Shown here in pieces: positions 30,801 to 39,703 of a DNA stretch of 39,703 bases. Source of the stretch: Gammaproteobacteria bacterium (lineage in GTDB: Bacteria > Pseudomonadota > Gammaproteobacteria > Pseudomonadales > Litorivicinaceae); the NCBI GenBank assembly GCA_009922705.1, contig RFUY01000004.1, positions 1-39,703 on the forward strand, given 5' to 3'. The notes under the pieces are model-generated. The model saw only the letters and a list, made by a program, of their open reading frames with translations. It searched no databases and had not been told where the DNA came from. Position 1 is the first letter of the stretch. Each line of letters opens with the position of its first letter. The position numbers were made by a program, and so were the translations under genes.

Positions 30801-31305
30801 TCTCACACCTTGGCGTCAACGCCTCTCTCATCAACGCTGGCGCTGGTTAATTCGTGGGGCGTTATTGATCACACTCAGTGGCTTTGGCGCACTCTTTTCA
30901 GCCTGGATGGCATTGGATGTGCTCACTCGTTTAGAGCCTGATCATCAGGCAGAAGCGACGCGGCTAGCCACACAGGTGACTGACGTGAAGGAGGCGGTCG
31001 CGCGATTACAAGCGGAGTTTGAGGACTCTCGGACGGTCGAACGCAGTCGTGAATCCACGCAACAGCAGGCGATCGCATTTCTCGCGCCCATTCAGGCTGC
31101 CTTGGCGGTGTTTCCAACGGGTCTGGGGGTGCTTGGTATCGAGCGAGAACCAAAGACGGTCCGTTGGCGCGTTCAGTTTGCCCATGTTGCTGCCTTGACT
31201 GCGTTCGAGCGCGCGCTTCATACCTTGGGTTTTGCGAGCGCGGCCACCCAAGTCACGCGTCAAGGGGCATTAATGACCCTCACCGTGGAGTGGACAGATG
31301 ACTAA
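30784..31305 (+). CDS. PilN/HofN-like type IV pilus inner-membrane assembly protein
   Basis: 'DLTPWRQRLSHQRWRWLIRGALLITLSGFGALFSAW' resembles the PilN 'LLPWR' N-terminus plus TM and coiled coil; position upstream of the secretin gene. Confidence 0.65.
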   Translation: MSALPDLTPWRQRLSHQRWRWLIRGALLITLSGFGALFSAWMALDVLTRLEPDHQAEATRLATQVTDVKEAVARLQAEFEDSRTVERSRESTQQQAIAFLAPIQAALAVFPTGLGVLGIEREPKTVRWRVQFAHVAALTAFERALHTLGFASAATQVTRQGALMTLTVEWTDD

Positions 31306-32029
31306 TCGGATTGGCGTGCCATGGATCGCTCGAGGTGCGCTACTTGCACTGATTCTTTGGTTTATCGGATTTCTGGGTCTGGGCACGCTGATGGTGATTT
31401 GGCCTGCATTTGAGCACTATTTGGAGCGGCTGCGAGAGGGGCATCGTGTGGAGGCTCTGCGCCACGAGATGCAACACTGGAAGAACCAAGAGACGGCACT
31501 TCGCACGGCACTGTATGCGCGTCCTGCGAGTCCCCCGACGTCGTCGGTCGCCGATTGGTTGGCCCAATTCCCACCAGAGATCACCGTGCTCGAATTGACC
31601 GTCGAAGCAAAGGGTCTAGAGCTTACCGTTGAAGCCACGCCGGATGCGCTGTGGGCTTGGGTGACCCGCGCGATGCCTACTTGGAGTGGCCTGTCACCGA
31701 TCGCGCTGCGGATGCAGGGTGTTGGGCCGCGTGCTCAATTGATCTTGGCATTCCGACGGGAATCCTTGCTCCGGATTGATCCAGAGACGGACTTATTTGA
31801 GCCAACAGTGTTACCCGTGTGGGGCCCACTCTCGGCCTGTCCAGCGTATACCTTAACGAGCAGAATTGGCCGCACGGCACAACTTGAGGGCCTCTCAGGG
31901 ACCAAGCACACAGTCCAGGTGTCAGATTGGGTGACTGCGGACTGGCAGTTGATCCATATCTCAGGGCGTACCTTGCAGTGGCGCAGTCGGCTTGGGACGC
32001 TCTGTCAGTCTGAGTCACCCGCATCATGA
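31298..32029 (+). CDS. PilO/HofO-like protein, possibly fused to a PilP/HofP-like C-terminal domain
   Basis: N-terminal TM plus coiled coil (PilO-like); C-terminal 'IDPETDLFEPTVLPVWGPLSACPAYTLTSRIGRTAQLEGLSGTKHTVQVSDWVTADWQLIHISGRTLQWRSRLGTLC' in the place where PilP/HofP is expected. Weak similarity by eye. Confidence 0.5.
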   Translation: MTNRIGVPWIARGALLALILWFIGFLGLGTLMVIWPAFEHYLERLREGHRVEALRHEMQHWKNQETALRTALYARPASPPTSSVADWLAQFPPEITVLELTVEAKGLELTVEATPDALWAWVTRAMPTWSGLSPIALRMQGVGPRAQLILAFRRESLLRIDPETDLFEPTVLPVWGPLSACPAYTLTSRIGRTAQLEGLSGTKHTVQVSDWVTADWQLIHISGRTLQWRSRLGTLCQSESPAS

Positions 32030-33165
32030 GGCGGATCGGCTTCTGGCAATGGATGCTCGTTTTCTCTGTGTTTAGCGCAAGCACGCATGCGCTGGATGTT
32101 GTGTTTGAAGGGGTGCCGCTTCGGGAGGTCTTGACGCAACTGAATGCGGCTTCAGGATGGCAACTGACCTCGTCGTTATCTGGTGACCTGCCGATTCGAT
32201 TTGCTGTTGAAGATGCCTCGATCGAGACGGTGATGGAGGCGTTGGCCAAGCACACAGACGCTGTCTTCGAACGGACTGCAGAGGGAGGGCACTTACGTCG
32301 ACCAAGTGAGGTCAGGGTGATTCAGTCGAGGCCTCTGAAGCACCGGAGTGCCGATGAACTGGACACACTCTTGACCGACCGAATGACCGCTTCGGTCATT
32401 GTTGACGCAGCCACCAATCGTTTGATTCTCGACGGAACAGATGCGGATGTGATGCAGGCGCTTCGGCTGATCGATGCGTTGGATGTGCCTGTCCGGCAGA
32501 TCCTGATCGAAGCAAAGCTTGTCTCGATTGATACCCATGCGCGCCAAGATCTCGGGATTCGTTGGCAATTGATGGGTCAACGCGGACGATTGACAGCACA
32601 AGGGCAGACTGCAGGCAGAGCGCTGGGTGCAGAGGCGGGCCAATTGGCCGTCTCGATCGTCGAACATCCTCATTTATTGGCGCTTGAGTTGGCGGCTCTG
32701 GAAGCTTCGGGCTCGGGAGAGGTGATTTCTGAACCACGGGTGGTGACGACCAACCGACGTCAAGCAACCATTCGTCAAGGGCAACAGGTGCCGTTTATCA
32801 CACGGGATCAGGATGGCGTTCCAAAGACCGAATTCAAAGATGCTGTGTTGGAATTAAATGTCACCCCAGTCTTGCGGGATGATGGCCAAATTGAGTTACG
32901 TCTGGCCATTCGGCAGGATCAGGTCAGTGCGCTTGCCACAGATGCAGGACCCGCCATCGAAACCCGTGCTCTCGACACGGACGTAACAGTGCAGCCAAAT
33001 GAGACCTTGGTGCTTGGTGGGATTTATGAGTCTCGCCAAGAAGAGGTCGTCACTGGACTTCCTGGCTTATCTCAACTCCCGGTGATTGGCCGCGCCTTTC
33101 AGACGCGAGAACATCGTGCGGTGAAGTCAGAACTGTTACTCTTCATCACACCGCGACTACTGTGA
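32026..33165 (+). CDS. PilQ/HofQ-like secretin (short form)
   Basis: Signal peptide, N0/N1 domains, secretin core 'GEVISEPRVVTTNRRQATIRQGQQVPFITRD...VLELNVTPVLRDDGQIELRLAI...NETLVLGGIYESRQEEVVTGLPGLSQLPVIGRAF...KSELLLFITPRLL'. Confidence 0.9.
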   Translation: MRRIGFWQWMLVFSVFSASTHALDVVFEGVPLREVLTQLNAASGWQLTSSLSGDLPIRFAVEDASIETVMEALAKHTDAVFERTAEGGHLRRPSEVRVIQSRPLKHRSADELDTLLTDRMTASVIVDAATNRLILDGTDADVMQALRLIDALDVPVRQILIEAKLVSIDTHARQDLGIRWQLMGQRGRLTAQGQTAGRALGAEAGQLAVSIVEHPHLLALELAALEASGSGEVISEPRVVTTNRRQATIRQGQQVPFITRDQDGVPKTEFKDAVLELNVTPVLRDDGQIELRLAIRQDQVSALATDAGPAIETRALDTDVTVQPNETLVLGGIYESRQEEVVTGLPGLSQLPVIGRAFQTREHRAVKSELLLFITPRLL

Positions 33166-33180
33166 TGTAAGGATTGTTAC

Positions 33181-33711
33181 ATGCATGCCCTCCCGACGCT
33201 GTTTCTGGTTGGCCCGACAGGGGCTGGCAAGACCACTATCGGTCGCATGTTGGCTGCTCGGCTCGAGCGGCCCTTCATCGATATCGATGAAGAAATCCAG
33301 GCACGCTGTGGGTGTGATATCGCTTGGATTTTTGATGTTGAAGGCGAGGTCGGGTTTCGGGAGCGCGAGACAAAAGTGTTGGGAGATATCGTCGACACCC
33401 CGAATGCGGTCATTTCGACAGGTGCAGGGATCGTTTTGTCGCCGGCCAATCGTGCGTTGCTCGCGCCACACCGCCAGCAGGTGATTTGGCTCAAGGTGGA
33501 TTTAAGAACGCAACTGCAACGCCTGAAGCAGGATCGCACACGGCCGCTGCTCCAAGTTTCTGGACTCGAAGGACGACTCAAAGAAATGGCCTCGGTCCGT
33601 GAGCCGCTGTATGCGACGGTGGCAGGACTTCACATCACGACTGGAAAATCGGGCCCGCAAAGCATCGTGACTCAGATCTTAGAGAACTTGACAGAGACGC
33701 AACCCTCGTGA
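33181..33711 (+). CDS. aroK: Shikimate kinase
   Basis: 'LFLVGPTGAGKTTIGRMLAARLERPFIDIDEEIQARCGCDIAWIFDVEGEVGFRERE...VISTGAGIVL'. Confidence 0.96.
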   Translation: MHALPTLFLVGPTGAGKTTIGRMLAARLERPFIDIDEEIQARCGCDIAWIFDVEGEVGFRERETKVLGDIVDTPNAVISTGAGIVLSPANRALLAPHRQQVIWLKVDLRTQLQRLKQDRTRPLLQVSGLEGRLKEMASVREPLYATVAGLHITTGKSGPQSIVTQILENLTETQPS

Positions 33712-34787
33712 AAACAGTCCAGGTCGCTCTAGAGGCGCGAAGTTATCCAATCTACATCGGTGCAGGCGTGATGACTCACCCTGCGCTCACCGATCACTTG
33801 GCTGGGCGCGATGTCCTGCTTGTGACTAATGGGTCAGTCGGGCCCTTGTATGCGGCGCGTGTCGAGACCGCGTTGTCGGACTATCGCGTGATCCAAGTAA
33901 CGCTCCCGGATGGCGAGGCCTATAAAACCTTAGAGGGGTTGATGCCGATTTTTGATGCGGCACTGTCGGCACGCATGGGTCGTCGTGCGACGTTAATTGC
34001 GTTGGGCGGTGGCGTGGTTGGAGATATGGCTGGATTTGCGGCGGCATCGTATCAACGGGGCATCCCATTTATTCAAATACCGACGACCTTGCTGTCTCAG
34101 GTGGACTCGTCTGTGGGCGGGAAAACTGGGGTCAACCACCCACTTGGAAAAAATATGATCGGTGCGTTCTATCAGCCGCAGGCGGTGTTTGCGGATACCG
34201 ATGTGTTGTCGACGCTGCCACCACGTGAGCTTTCGGCTGGATTGGCTGAGGTGATCAAGTATGGACTGCTTGGTGATCTTGAGTTCCTGCACTGGATTGA
34301 TGCGCAGCTTCCAGCGTTGATGGCGCTTGAGCCGACCGTAATGTCTGAGGCGATTGCGCGATGCTGTGCAATGAAGGCAGCGATCGTTGCTGAGGATGAG
34401 CGCGAGTCGGGCCGTCGAGCACTGCTGAATTTGGGACATACCTTTGGCCATGCGATTGAGGCACACCAGGGGTATGGGGCATGGCTGCACGGCGAGGCAG
34501 TTGCGGTCGGGCTAGTGATGGCTGCGCGATGCTCTGCTGGACTGGGGGACTTGACCGAGGCAGAGGTGGCCAAGGTGATCGACCTGTGCGCACGGGCGGG
34601 GTTACCGACGCAGCCGCCACAGGGGATGACCGCAACAGATTTTATGACCCACATGGCCGTGGATAAAAAAAATCTCGACGGCCAGTTGCGTCTGATTTTA
34701 TTGCGATGCTTGGGTGAGGCCTACATTGAAGACGCGGTTGATCCAGCAGTCCTTGCCCACACGCTCGAGGTGTCGTGTTGCGGCTAG
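33708..34787 (+). CDS. aroB: 3-dehydroquinate synthase
   Basis: 'YPIYIGAGVMTHPALTDHL...LIALGGGVVGDMAGFAAASYQRGIPFIQIPTTLLSQVDSSVGGKTGVNHPLGKNMIGAFYQP'. Confidence 0.98.
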   Translation: MKTVQVALEARSYPIYIGAGVMTHPALTDHLAGRDVLLVTNGSVGPLYAARVETALSDYRVIQVTLPDGEAYKTLEGLMPIFDAALSARMGRRATLIALGGGVVGDMAGFAAASYQRGIPFIQIPTTLLSQVDSSVGGKTGVNHPLGKNMIGAFYQPQAVFADTDVLSTLPPRELSAGLAEVIKYGLLGDLEFLHWIDAQLPALMALEPTVMSEAIARCCAMKAAIVAEDERESGRRALLNLGHTFGHAIEAHQGYGAWLHGEAVAVGLVMAARCSAGLGDLTEAEVAKVIDLCARAGLPTQPPQGMTATDFMTHMAVDKKNLDGQLRLILLRCLGEAYIEDAVDPAVLAHTLEVSCCG

Positions 34788-35566
34788 TCCCGTCACAGCA
34801 GGCGGCAATCGGTCGGTTGGAAACCTACATCCAGCGGGGTGTGACCTGGTTAACCGTCATCGGTCTGCGGGAGTCCGGGAAATCCACGCTTCTTGCGCAC
34901 TGGCCTGGGACGCAACAAGCCGCCTGGTTGCAGCTTCGCGCGGCTGATGTGTCGACACCTGAGGCTCTGGTGGCTGCATGCGTCGCGCATTGGCCATCTG
35001 CGCAACCGCGACTGCAGGAATTAGGGTGGAAAACCCAACTCACCCAGCTACAGATTCCAGCACAGTCTGGCTTGCCGCATCTCGTCATTGATGACGCAGA
35101 GCAACTGACTGCTGATCTGTTCCAGGTCTTGTCCGCCATGACTCGCGGTGGCTTCGGGGTGCCCTGGACCGTGGTGTTGGTCGGTTCTCCTGAGTTACTC
35201 GCACACATTGCCAGTGCCTGCCCAGAGACAGTCACGCCATCTACCGTGCGTCTGCCACCGTGGGATGCACATGACTTGTTGATGGCGTGCCCTGAGGCAA
35301 TGTCCTTACCAGATGCCGTGCGGGAAGCACGGCTGAATGTGAATCCAGATGCAGGGATCCCGCACTGGCTTGCGACGCTTCGCGCGCCTGTACCAGAGGC
35401 GCCAACGGCGCCTGTTGTCGCTGAATCCCGACCGCTCTGGCGTCGCCGGTGGGTCTGGCTTGTCGCTGCGTTACTCGGCGTGCTTGTCCTTGCCGTGGCT
35501 TTGAATCCATCGGCTCCGGCCGTCATTGAATCGCAGCGCGTCCCGCTCCCAGTGACGCCCCGGTAA
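34775..35566 (+). CDS. DamX/ExeA-like AAA+ ATPase with one C-terminal TM segment and no SPOR domain
   Basis: 'GLRESGKSTLL' (Walker A), 'LPHLVIDDAEQLT' (Walker B-like), TM 'WVWLVAALLGVLVLAVAL' near the C-terminus; between aroB and gltB. GTG start assumed. Confidence 0.7.
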   Translation: MLRLVPSQQAAIGRLETYIQRGVTWLTVIGLRESGKSTLLAHWPGTQQAAWLQLRAADVSTPEALVAACVAHWPSAQPRLQELGWKTQLTQLQIPAQSGLPHLVIDDAEQLTADLFQVLSAMTRGGFGVPWTVVLVGSPELLAHIASACPETVTPSTVRLPPWDAHDLLMACPEAMSLPDAVREARLNVNPDAGIPHWLATLRAPVPEAPTAPVVAESRPLWRRRWVWLVAALLGVLVLAVALNPSAPAVIESQRVPLPVTPR

Positions 35567-35584
35567 CAGCAGTACTCACAGAAG

Positions 35585-35614
35585 TTGCCTGAGCTTTGTC
35601 TCAATTTGTATACT
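35585..35614 (+). promoter_or_regulatory. Candidate sigma70-type promoter for gltB
   Basis: TTGCCT-N18-TATACT in the 203-bp gap upstream of gltB. Confidence 0.4.
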
Positions 35615-35769
35615 GCGTGGCCGTTTTGCGCCGGAACCGGGTTCTACCGGGCCGCAAGCCGCGTTTAGACGTGAACGGGCTCAGACATATGCTCAAAAAG
35701 AATCGGGTGTAATGGCCCGCGAAAGTGATGAATTTGCGCTATTCCGCGCACGATTATCGGGAAAAGTGA

Positions 35770-38700
35770 ATGACCAAAGGCCTCTATACCCCAGGTGAGT
35801 TCAAGGACAATTGTGGGTTTGGACTGATCGCCCACAGCGAGGGAACGCCAAGTCACGCTCTGTTACAGACCGCGATTAACGCCTTGACCTGTATGACTCA
35901 TCGCGGCGGGATTGCTGCGGACGGCAAAACTGGTGATGGCTGTGGGTTGTTGTTGCAAATGCCCGAAGCCTTCATGCGGACGGCTTGTCAGGAGGCAACC
36001 GGTCATTTGCCAGACGCGTTATTCGCGGTGGGGATGGTGTTTTTACCCACCGACCCGGAAGCACAGGATATTGCCAAGACCTCGATTAAAGCGGTGCTTG
36101 AGGGTCGTGGGCTGTCGTTCATCGGCTGGCGGACGGTGCCAACCGATCCGACCAATTTAGGTCCGATTGCGTTGGCCAACATGCCTGCCTTTGTCCAAGT
36201 CTTTGTTGAGCCTGGCGCACTGGATCAGGCGGGGTTTGATCGTGAACTCTTTATGGCGGCTCGATTGATTGAACAGGCGCTGGCGGAGGCGCCTGATGCC
36301 TATCTGTGTTCGTTGTCGCGGCGGGTTGTGTCCTATAAAGGGTTGATGATGCCTGTGGACTTGCCAAACTTTTATCCCGATCTCGGCCACCCAGCGATGG
36401 AAACCGCCATCTGTGTGTTCCACCAGCGCTTCTCCACCAACACACTCCCCCGTTGGCCACTTGCTCAGCCATTCCGGTTGCTGGCCCACAACGGGGAAAT
36501 CAATACGATCGCCGGTAATCGGAACTGGTCACAGGCGCGCGGACATCTCTTTAAGAGCCCACAACTCCCAGATGTGGAACAAATCCTGCCCCTGGTGAAT
36601 ACCACCGGCTCAGATTCGTCGTCTCTCGATAACATGCTCGAGGTGTTGTGCGCCGGTGGAATGGACCTGTTCCGCGCCATCCGGATGCTGATTCCACCGG
36701 CTTGGCAGAATGTGGAAGACATGGATGCGGAGCTGCGCGCCTTTTATGAATACAACTCCATGCACATGGAGCCTTGGGATGGTCCCGCTGGGATCGTGCT
36801 GACCGATGGCCGCTATGCCTGCTGCTTGCTGGATCGCAATGGACTGCGGCCTGCGCGCTGGGTGAAAACACGTAATGGGTTCTTCACCATCGCCTCTGAA
36901 ATTGGCACCTGGAATTACGCACCGGAGGATGTGATCGCAAAAGGACGGGTTGGGCCCGGCGAGGTCCTTGCGATCGATACGGAAACTGGGGAGATCTTGA
37001 CTACGGAGCAGATTGACACCGCACTGAAGTCACGGCAGCCGTATAAAAAGTGGTTGCGTGAAAAAACCATCCGTATTGAAAGTGATTTGCGCGATGAGTT
37101 TTCGAATCTGGCGCCCGTCACCGATGAGGGTCTCGCGCCGTACTTGAAGCTCTTTACACTGTCGTCTGAAGAGCGCGAGCAGATTATTCGGCCACTTGCG
37201 GAGACCGGGCAGGAAGCTGTCGGCTCGATGGGTGACGATACGCCAATGGCGGTGCTGTCAACGCAACAACGCCATATTGCGGATTATTTCCGGCAGCAAT
37301 TTGCGCAGGTCACCAATCCACCCATTGACCCACTCCGTGAAGCGATCGTCATGAGTCTCGAGACCTGTTTAGGGAGCGAACTCAATCCGTTTGAGGAAAC
37401 CGCGGACCATGCGGAGCGTGTGATTCTGCAATCGCCAGTACTGTCAGCGCCAAAAATGGATCGGCTCAAGGCGTTTGATCATCCTGGCTATCGCCGTCTT
37501 CAGATTGAACTGGCCTTTGATCCATCGGTGGGTCTCAAGCAGGCGCTGATGTCAGTCTGTGATCAGGCGGTTCAGGCTGTCCGCGATGGGCATGTCTTGT
37601 TGATCCTCTCTGATCGGGCGGTTGCGCGTGATCAATGGGTGATTTCTGCGACCATGGCGACCGGCGCTGTCCATCACCGTCTGATCCGTGAGGGTTTGCG
37701 TTGTGCAGCGAACCTCATTATTGATACGGCAGAGGCGCGCGATCCGCATCACTTTGCGGTCTTGATCGGGTTCGGTGCGACGGCGGTTTACCCCTACCTG
37801 AGCTACCGCGTTATCAACGACTTGGTTGAGTCGAACGAGCTCATCGGTGATCCGCTAGAGCTCCACCAGAATTACCGGAAAGGGATCAACAAAGGACTGT
37901 TGAAGATCCTCTCGAAAATGGGGATCTCCACAATCGCCAGCTATCGCGGTGCTCAGTTGTTCGAGGCGATCGGGTTGTCCTCTGAAGTGGTAGATCTCTG
38001 TTTCAGGGGTGTACAGAGTCGCATTGCCGGTGCTGAGTTTGCCGACTTTGAAGTGGACTTGCGTCAACGGGCGACCGCAGCTTGGTCCCGCCGCCGGCCG
38101 GTTCCGCAAGGCGGATTGCTCAAATACATGCACGGTGGTGAGTACCATGCGTATAACCCCGATGTCGTTCAAACCCTGCAAAATGCGGTGCAGACGGGCT
38201 CTTACTCGACCTATCAGCGCTACGCCAAGCTGGTGAATGAGCGGCCTGTGGCGACCTTGCGAGACCTGCTCTCCGTGGATGTGTCAGGCGTGACGCCACT
38301 CTCGATTGATCAAGTCGAACCAACCGAATCAATTTTGAAGCGGTTTGACTCCGCTGGGATGTCCTTGGGCGCCTTGAGCCCTGAGGCGCACGAAGCATTG
38401 GCACAAGCCATGAATGAGCTGGGTGCTCGCTCGAACTCGGGTGAAGGTGGCGAAGATCCGGCCCGTTACGGCACGATCCGGATGTCGAAGATTAAGCAGG
38501 TGGCGTCCGGACGATTTGGCGTGACACCTTCTTATTTGGTCAATGCAGAAGTCTTACAGATCAAGGTTGCGCAGGGTGCGAAGCCTGGCGAAGGTGGGCA
38601 GTTGCCTGGTGGTAAGGTCAATCAACTGATCGCGCGGCTCCGGTATTCGGTGCCTGGTGTCACTTTGATCTCGCCGCCGCCACACCACGATATTTACTCG

Positions 38701-39703
38701 ATCGAGGATTTGGCGCAGCTGATTTTTGACCTGAAGCAGGTCAACCCGAAAGCATTGGTGAGTGTCAAGTTGGTGAGTGAGCCCGGCGTCGGGACCATCG
38801 CGGCTGGCGTTGCGAAGGCCTATGCGGACTTGATTACCATTTCTGGGTATGACGGCGGCACCGCCGCGAGTCCATTGACCTCGATTAAGTATGCGGGTTC
38901 CCCTTGGGAGCTTGGGTTGGCGGAAGCGCACCAAGCGCTCCGTGCCAATGACCTGCGTGGCAAAGTCAGGCTGCAAACAGATGGCGGATTAAAGACTGGT
39001 CTGGATGTGGTGAAGGCGGCGATTTTAGGTGCCGAGAGTTTTGGATTTGGTACAGCACCGATGGTGGCGATGGGCTGCAAATATCTGCGGATCTGTCACT
39101 TAAACAATTGCGCGACCGGCGTTGCGACACAAAATGACTATCTTCGTGAGCAACATTTCCGTGGCACTGTGGAAATGATTAAGCATTTCTTCACCTTCGT
39201 CGCAGAAGAAACGCGCGAATGGATGGCGCGGCTTGGCGTGGCCACGATTGCTGAGTTGGTGGGTCGAACGGATTTGCTCACGCAAGTTGGTGGACGCTCG
39301 CAGAAACAGGCCAAGTTAGATTTCAGTGCGTTGCTGTATCAGGGTCCGGAGCACGCTGGAAAGCCGCAGTTGTGTGAGGTCGCTAAGAATGCTCCCTATG
39401 ATGAGGGGCTTTTGAATCAACAGATGGTCACGGATGCCTCGGATGCGCTTGAGACTGGCAAGGGTGCGGCCTTGAGTTATCGCATTACCAACTGTGACCG
39501 ATCAGTGGGGGCGACCTTGTCTGGTGCCTTAGCCCTGAAGTTTGGCGCAACAGGCCCTGAGACGCCGATCCAGGTCGCGCTTGAGGGCACTGCCGGTCAA
39601 TCCTTTGGTGTGTTTAATGCGTCGGGTCTTGAGATGGTGCTCGAGGGAGACGCTAACGACTATGTCGGCAAAGGCATGGCCGGTGGTCGTTTGGTGATTC
39701 GGC
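35770..39703 (+). CDS. gltB: Glutamate synthase large subunit (3' end outside window)
   Basis: Continuous frame from ATG 35770 to the window edge: '[25 protein letters not shown]...[15 protein letters not shown]...[11 protein letters not shown]...[28 protein letters not shown]...[13 protein letters not shown]'. Absent from the ORF track, presumably because it runs off the edge. Confidence 0.97.
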   Translation, partial: MTKGLYTPGEFKDNCGFGLIAHSEGTPSHALLQTAINALTCMTHRGGIAADGKTGDGCGLLLQMPEAFMRTACQEATGHLPDALFAVGMVFLPTDPEAQDIAKTSIKAVLEGRGLSFIGWRTVPTDPTNLGPIALANMPAFVQVFVEPGALDQAGFDRELFMAARLIEQALAEAPDAYLCSLSRRVVSYKGLMMPVDLPNFYPDLGHPAMETAICVFHQRFSTNTLPRWPLAQPFRLLAHNGEINTIAGNRNWSQARGHLFKSPQLPDVEQILPLVNTTGSDSSSLDNMLEVLCAGGMDLFRAIRMLIPPAWQNVEDMDAELRAFYEYNSMHMEPWDGPAGIVLTDGRYACCLLDRNGLRPARWVKTRNGFFTIASEIGTWNYAPEDVIAKGRVGPGEVLAIDTETGEILTTEQIDTALKSRQPYKKWLREKTIRIESDLRDEFSNLAPVTDEGLAPYLKLFTLSSEEREQIIRPLAETGQEAVGSMGDDTPMAVLSTQQRHIADYFRQQFAQVTNPPIDPLREAIVMSLETCLGSELNPFEETADHAERVILQSPVLSAPKMDRLKAFDHPGYRRLQIELAFDPSVGLKQALMSVCDQAVQAVRDGHVLLILSDRAVARDQWVISATMATGAVHHRLIREGLRCAANLIIDTAEARDPHHFAVLIGFGATAVYPYLSYRVINDLVESNELIGDPLELHQNYRKGINKGLLKILSKMGISTIASYRGAQLFEAIGLSSEVVDLCFRGVQSRIAGAEFADFEVDLRQRATAAWSRRRPVPQGGLLKYMHGGEYHAYNPDVVQTLQNAVQTGSYSTYQRYAKLVNERPVATLRDLLSVDVSGVTPLSIDQVEPTESILKRFDSAGMSLGALSPEAHEALAQAMNELGARSNSGEGGEDPARYGTIRMSKIKQVASGRFGVTPSYLVNAEVLQIKVAQGAKPGEGGQLPGGKVNQLIARLRYSVPGVTLISPPPHHDIYSIEDLAQLIFDLKQVNPKALVSVKLVSEPGVGTIAAGVAKAYADLITISGYDGGTAASPLTSIKYAGSPWELGLAEAHQALRANDLRGKVRLQTDGGLKTGLDVVKAAILGAESFGFGTAPMVAMGCKYLRICHLNNCATGVATQNDYLREQHFRGTVEMIKHFFTFVAEETREWMARLGVATIAELVGRTDLLTQVGGRSQKQAKLDFSALLYQGPEHAGKPQLCEVAKNAPYDEGLLNQQMVTDASDALETGKGAALSYRITNCDRSVGATLSGALALKFGATGPETPIQVALEGTAGQSFGVFNASGLEMVLEGDANDYVGKGMAGGRLVIR

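Noticed and set aside
34825-35604. 259-aa minus-strand ORF opposite the DamX-like gene
   Set aside because: Ser/Ala/Thr-rich translation typical of the antisense of a GC-rich gene; the sense ORF has Walker motifs and a TM segment.
35567-39703. Apparent absence of a long ORF after 35566 in the supplied track, suggesting a degraded gltB
   Set aside because: Manual translation shows one open frame from 35770 to the window edge; the ORF track seems to omit ORFs without a stop in the window.
1-39703. Search by eye for CRISPR repeats, IS elements, att sites, tRNAs, toxin-antitoxin or defence genes
   Set aside because: None could be supported; nearly all sequence is accounted for by core genes.

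Overview
The window looks like a compact chromosomal segment from a gammaproteobacterium. Family assignments come from reading the translated ORFs; no searches were run. The gene order closely follows the arrangement I remember from Pseudomonas-type genomes: hisH-hisA-hisF; ctpA-envC-gpmI / rhodanese-grxC-secB; ntrC-ntrB-glnA / bipA; tatCBA-hinT-hisE-hisI-ubiB-ubiJ-ubiE-hslU-hslV-SPOR-argS-priA / rpmE; then ponA / pilMNOPQ-like-aroK-aroB-DamX-like-gltB. I see no CRISPR array, transposon, prophage, rRNA or tRNA. I do not see a clearly new biological system. The observations most worth checking are: (1) a scar between hisF and ctpA where the 3' part of a MnhG-like antiporter subunit abuts the effector domain of an OxyR-like regulator, both missing their 5' ends at the same point; (2) an apparent ~20-nt frameshifting deletion in gpmI that removes the metal-ligand motif; (3) an unusually small and divergent pilMNOPQ/hofMNOPQ-like locus with an unrecognisable first gene, a possible PilO-PilP fusion, a minimal secretin and a DamX-like ATPase without a SPOR domain; (4) a well-formed NtrC/sigma54 control region upstream of glnA, plus a perfect hairpin between glnA and ntrB.
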